Assembly (NCBI GenBank): GCA_903970355.1
Contig: CAJCIF010000352.1
Span: forward strand, 1-5,810
DNA: 5,810 bases
Origin: Actinomycetota bacterium
GTDB taxonomy: Bacteria > Cyanobacteriota > Vampirovibrionia > Obscuribacterales > Obscuribacteraceae
Direction: 5' to 3'
A model generated the notes under the pieces. It made no database searches. It saw only the letters and a program-made list of their open reading frames with translations, and was not told where the DNA came from. The translations under genes and the position numbers were made by a program. Shown here in pieces: positions 4,604 through 5,810 of the stretch (positions are counted from its first letter, which is position 1; every line of letters starts with the position of its first letter).

Positions 4604-4713
4604 AGGTCTGGACGGAATTGCTTAGTCTTCAGGAATACATTTCCATGCAAAGACAACCGTGTGCCAATGGCGCCGCGGCTGTGATTGAGTTGTTTCTTTT
4701 CGAACAAATTCAT
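4576..4713 (-). CDS. Possible 45-residue small ORF
   Basis: An ATG at 4713 opens a 45-codon frame ending in TAG (4576-4578). The peptide starts MNLFEKKQLNHSRGAIGTRL and ends KQFRPDLAIDDAVRA. Composition is unremarkable and protein-like, which is why it is listed in an otherwise gene-free stretch. There is no convincing Shine-Dalgarno before the ATG. The frame extends upstream only to a TTG near 4755, where a TGA closes it. I recognise no family. It could also be the remnant of a larger decayed gene. The stem-loop at 4566-4603 overlaps its 3' end. Confidence 0.25.
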   Translation of the reverse strand: MNLFEKKQLNHSRGAIGTRLSLHGNVFLKTKQFRPDLAIDDAVRA

Positions 4714-5063
4714 GGTTGTACACCGGAAGGAACAAGAATCATTGTAGTTCAATCATCATGACTGCGCTATGAACTTCATTTTTTTCTTCAAAATTGTTTG
4801 GCCAGGTTTTTTCTGTTCGTATGAGCTGTTTTATAAAATCTCAGCGAATGTGCCACTACAGGCAGTATCTTCCTGCTTTTTGGGGGTCACGCTCTTACGA
4901 CATTCCCGCCGAGGTAGTAGAATAGAGGTTGGCGGGAATTTTGGGCGGGAAGGCTGTAAAAAGCTCAACGTCGTTAAATTGTTGGCAAAATGGGGTAGGT
5001 TGTAAGCGCGTAAGTGGCGTTTGGTTGGCTGCCGGGAATTAGTTTGCACAGCGATGCATTTGG
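4714..5063. other. Gene-free stretch upstream of the last gene
   Basis: No supported gene is seen on either strand. Open frames here lack ribosome binding sites and have skewed composition. A TATAAAAT motif at about 4832-4839 lacks a matching -35 box. The notable content is the inverted repeat at 4902-4951. The promoter of the 5064 gene should lie in this stretch, but I could not identify it confidently. Confidence 0.5.
4902..4951 (+). repeat. Inverted repeat with two alternative 3' arms
   Basis: ATTCCCGCC (4902-4910) is perfectly complementary to GGCGGGAAT (4931-4939) across a 20-base loop. A second copy of the 3' arm, GGCGGGAA, occurs at 4944-4951. The single 5' arm can thus pair with either 3' arm. 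It lies about 110-160 bases upstream of the gene at 5064 and on its strand, so it could be a leader RNA switch or a set of operator sites. Confidence 0.5.
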
Positions 5064-5810
5064 ATGTTTAACGTAGACACAAAGGCAATAAAAATTGGCG
5101 ATCTGCTCGTAGAGTTGGGGCTTGTCAGCCAGAAAGACCTCAACGAGGCCCTGCAAATCGGTAAAGATACTGGTTTGCCGATTGGGCGCGTCTTAACCAT
5201 GTCTGCCTTTATTAGCGAAGCGCAGTTCCAGGCTGCAGTACAAGGGCAATCGTTGCTCAAAGATGGCATTGTCGGGATGGACGCTGTCAAGAAAGCAGTG
5301 GAGCTGGTGTCCAGTCAAGGTCTGAGTCCGGAACAAGCTTTCGTCAAGATTGGCATGCCGCAAGATGCCGAAGTGCGCACTGCCAAACTGGGGGATCTCC
5401 TGGTTGCAGCAGGTTTCGTTACCCCAGATCAGGTGGATGCAGCCCTTGCCCAGAGCGGAATTACGGGGTTGCCCCTCGGACGACTACTCGTTTTATCCGG
5501 AATATTATCGGAATCTCTCCTCACGTCTGCTCTCAATGCACAAGTTCTCATTCGTGATGGTCGCATTACAAAAGATCAGGCAATTGAGGGACTCAAAAAC
5601 GTCAAAAAACGCCAGGTGCCAATTGAAGCAGCTTTATCTGAAAAGGGTTTTTACGCTCTGCCAAATAGTCCTACCGTTCGGTTGGGCGAGTTGCTCACGC
5701 AAGCAAATATAGTTTCGAGCAGCGAAGTAATGAATTCAATTGAGATGGGCTTGATCAGCAACAAGCAGCTTGGGCAAGTTCTGTTGGAAATGGATCGAAT
5801 AAAACAGGAC
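5064..5810 (+). CDS. Tandem-repeat protein with T2SSE_N/MshEN-like modules (3' truncated by window edge)
   Basis: The frame is open for 249 codons to the window end. ATG 5064 is the only usual start: an in-frame stop lies at 5040-5042 and the first repeat begins at residue 11. No good Shine-Dalgarno precedes it. The product repeats with an exact 98-residue period: IGDLLVELGLVSQKDLNEAL (11-30), LGDLLVAAGFVTPDQVDAAL (109-128) and LGELLTQANIVSSSEVMNSI (207-226). Each complete unit also carries TGLP(I/L)GR.L (36-44, 135-142) and a Q.L..DG.(I/V) segment (62-70, 160-168). The pattern '[KR][IL]G.LL...G.V.....L..AL' is that of the N-terminal domain of type II secretion/pilus ATPases (GspE, MshE), some of which bind c-di-GMP. 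No Walker motif is seen in the part available. No signal peptide or membrane segment is visible, so it is probably cytosolic. It may be a multi-unit scaffold or nucleotide-sensing protein, or continue into an ATPase beyond the edge. Confidence 0.8.
   Translation, partial: MFNVDTKAIKIGDLLVELGLVSQKDLNEALQIGKDTGLPIGRVLTMSAFISEAQFQAAVQGQSLLKDGIVGMDAVKKAVELVSSQGLSPEQAFVKIGMPQDAEVRTAKLGDLLVAAGFVTPDQVDAALAQSGITGLPLGRLLVLSGILSESLLTSALNAQVLIRDGRITKDQAIEGLKNVKKRQVPIEAALSEKGFYALPNSPTVRLGELLTQANIVSSSEVMNSIEMGLISNKQLGQVLLEMDRIKQD

Noticed and set aside
4560..4620. A possible tRNA or tRNA remnant in the structured region
   Set aside because: There is no T-arm GGTTCGA-type sequence, no 7-bp acceptor stem at the right spacing and no anticodon arm. 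The stem-loop geometry differs.
4769..5005. A 78-codon plus-strand frame (MNFIFFFK...)
   Set aside because: It has no ribosome binding site and its composition shifts from Phe-rich to Arg/Gly-rich. It overlaps the 4902-4951 inverted repeat.
4831..5049. A 72-codon minus-strand frame
   Set aside because: It has a GTG start without a Shine-Dalgarno, Pro/Arg/Ser-rich content and no motif, and is antisense to the likely leader of the 5064 gene.
4974..5712. Minus-strand and shifted plus-strand frames over the last gene
   Set aside because: The frame from 5064 has a perfect 98-residue internal period, so the other frames are shadows.

Overview
The window is a bacterial chromosomal stretch. Two features of protein style suggest an early-branching cyanobacterial relative such as Vampirovibrionia/Melainabacteria, order Obscuribacterales. 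One is a secreted protein built from repeated 'LE..xxG......R[LI]..LE' modules behind a Pro/Ser/Ala linker. The other is a cytosolic protein made of tandem modules resembling the N-terminal domain of type II secretion ATPases. This placement is an inference from memory of such proteomes; nothing in the window (rRNA, housekeeping gene) fixes the taxonomy.

Layout. Positions 3-161 (+) hold the 3' end of an unidentified gene. It converges on a minus-strand toxin-antitoxin operon of the E. coli HigBA type (higB 586-867, higA 176-589). The operon has a promoter, two near-identical palindromic operators and a 4-base ATGA overlap between the genes. Next on the minus strand is a 556-residue unrecognised protein (1010-2680) with a glycine-rich hydrophobic core, GDPTQ repeats, a proline-rich linker and a duplicated C-terminal module. 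It has a well-formed TTGACA promoter about 200 bases upstream, and its leader carries two tandem hairpin repeats. Behind it, also on the minus strand, are a signal-peptide-bearing 346-residue protein (2980-4020) and a small 82-residue conserved-looking protein (4086-4334), separated by a strong hairpin. From 4335 to 5063 there is no convincing gene, but there is a dense run of inverted repeats, a 9-bp tandem repeat and one possible 45-residue ORF. From 5064 (+) to the window end runs the 5' part of a gene with an exact 98-residue internal period.

The most unusual theme is a family of four short imperfect palindromes (992-1013, 2750-2771, 2797-2818, 4444-4471), all in the same orientation. Read on the minus strand, each begins with GTAG (GTAT in one copy), the hallmark of REP elements mobilised by RAYT (Y1/REP-associated) transposases. 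One copy supplies the stop codon of the 556-residue gene, and two sit in that gene's leader. No RAYT gene is in the window.

The genes do not form one evident pathway. higBA is an independent stress/addiction module, the two middle proteins are probably surface- or envelope-related, and the last gene is a possible c-di-GMP- or assembly-related repeat protein. No complete new system is demonstrable from this window alone.
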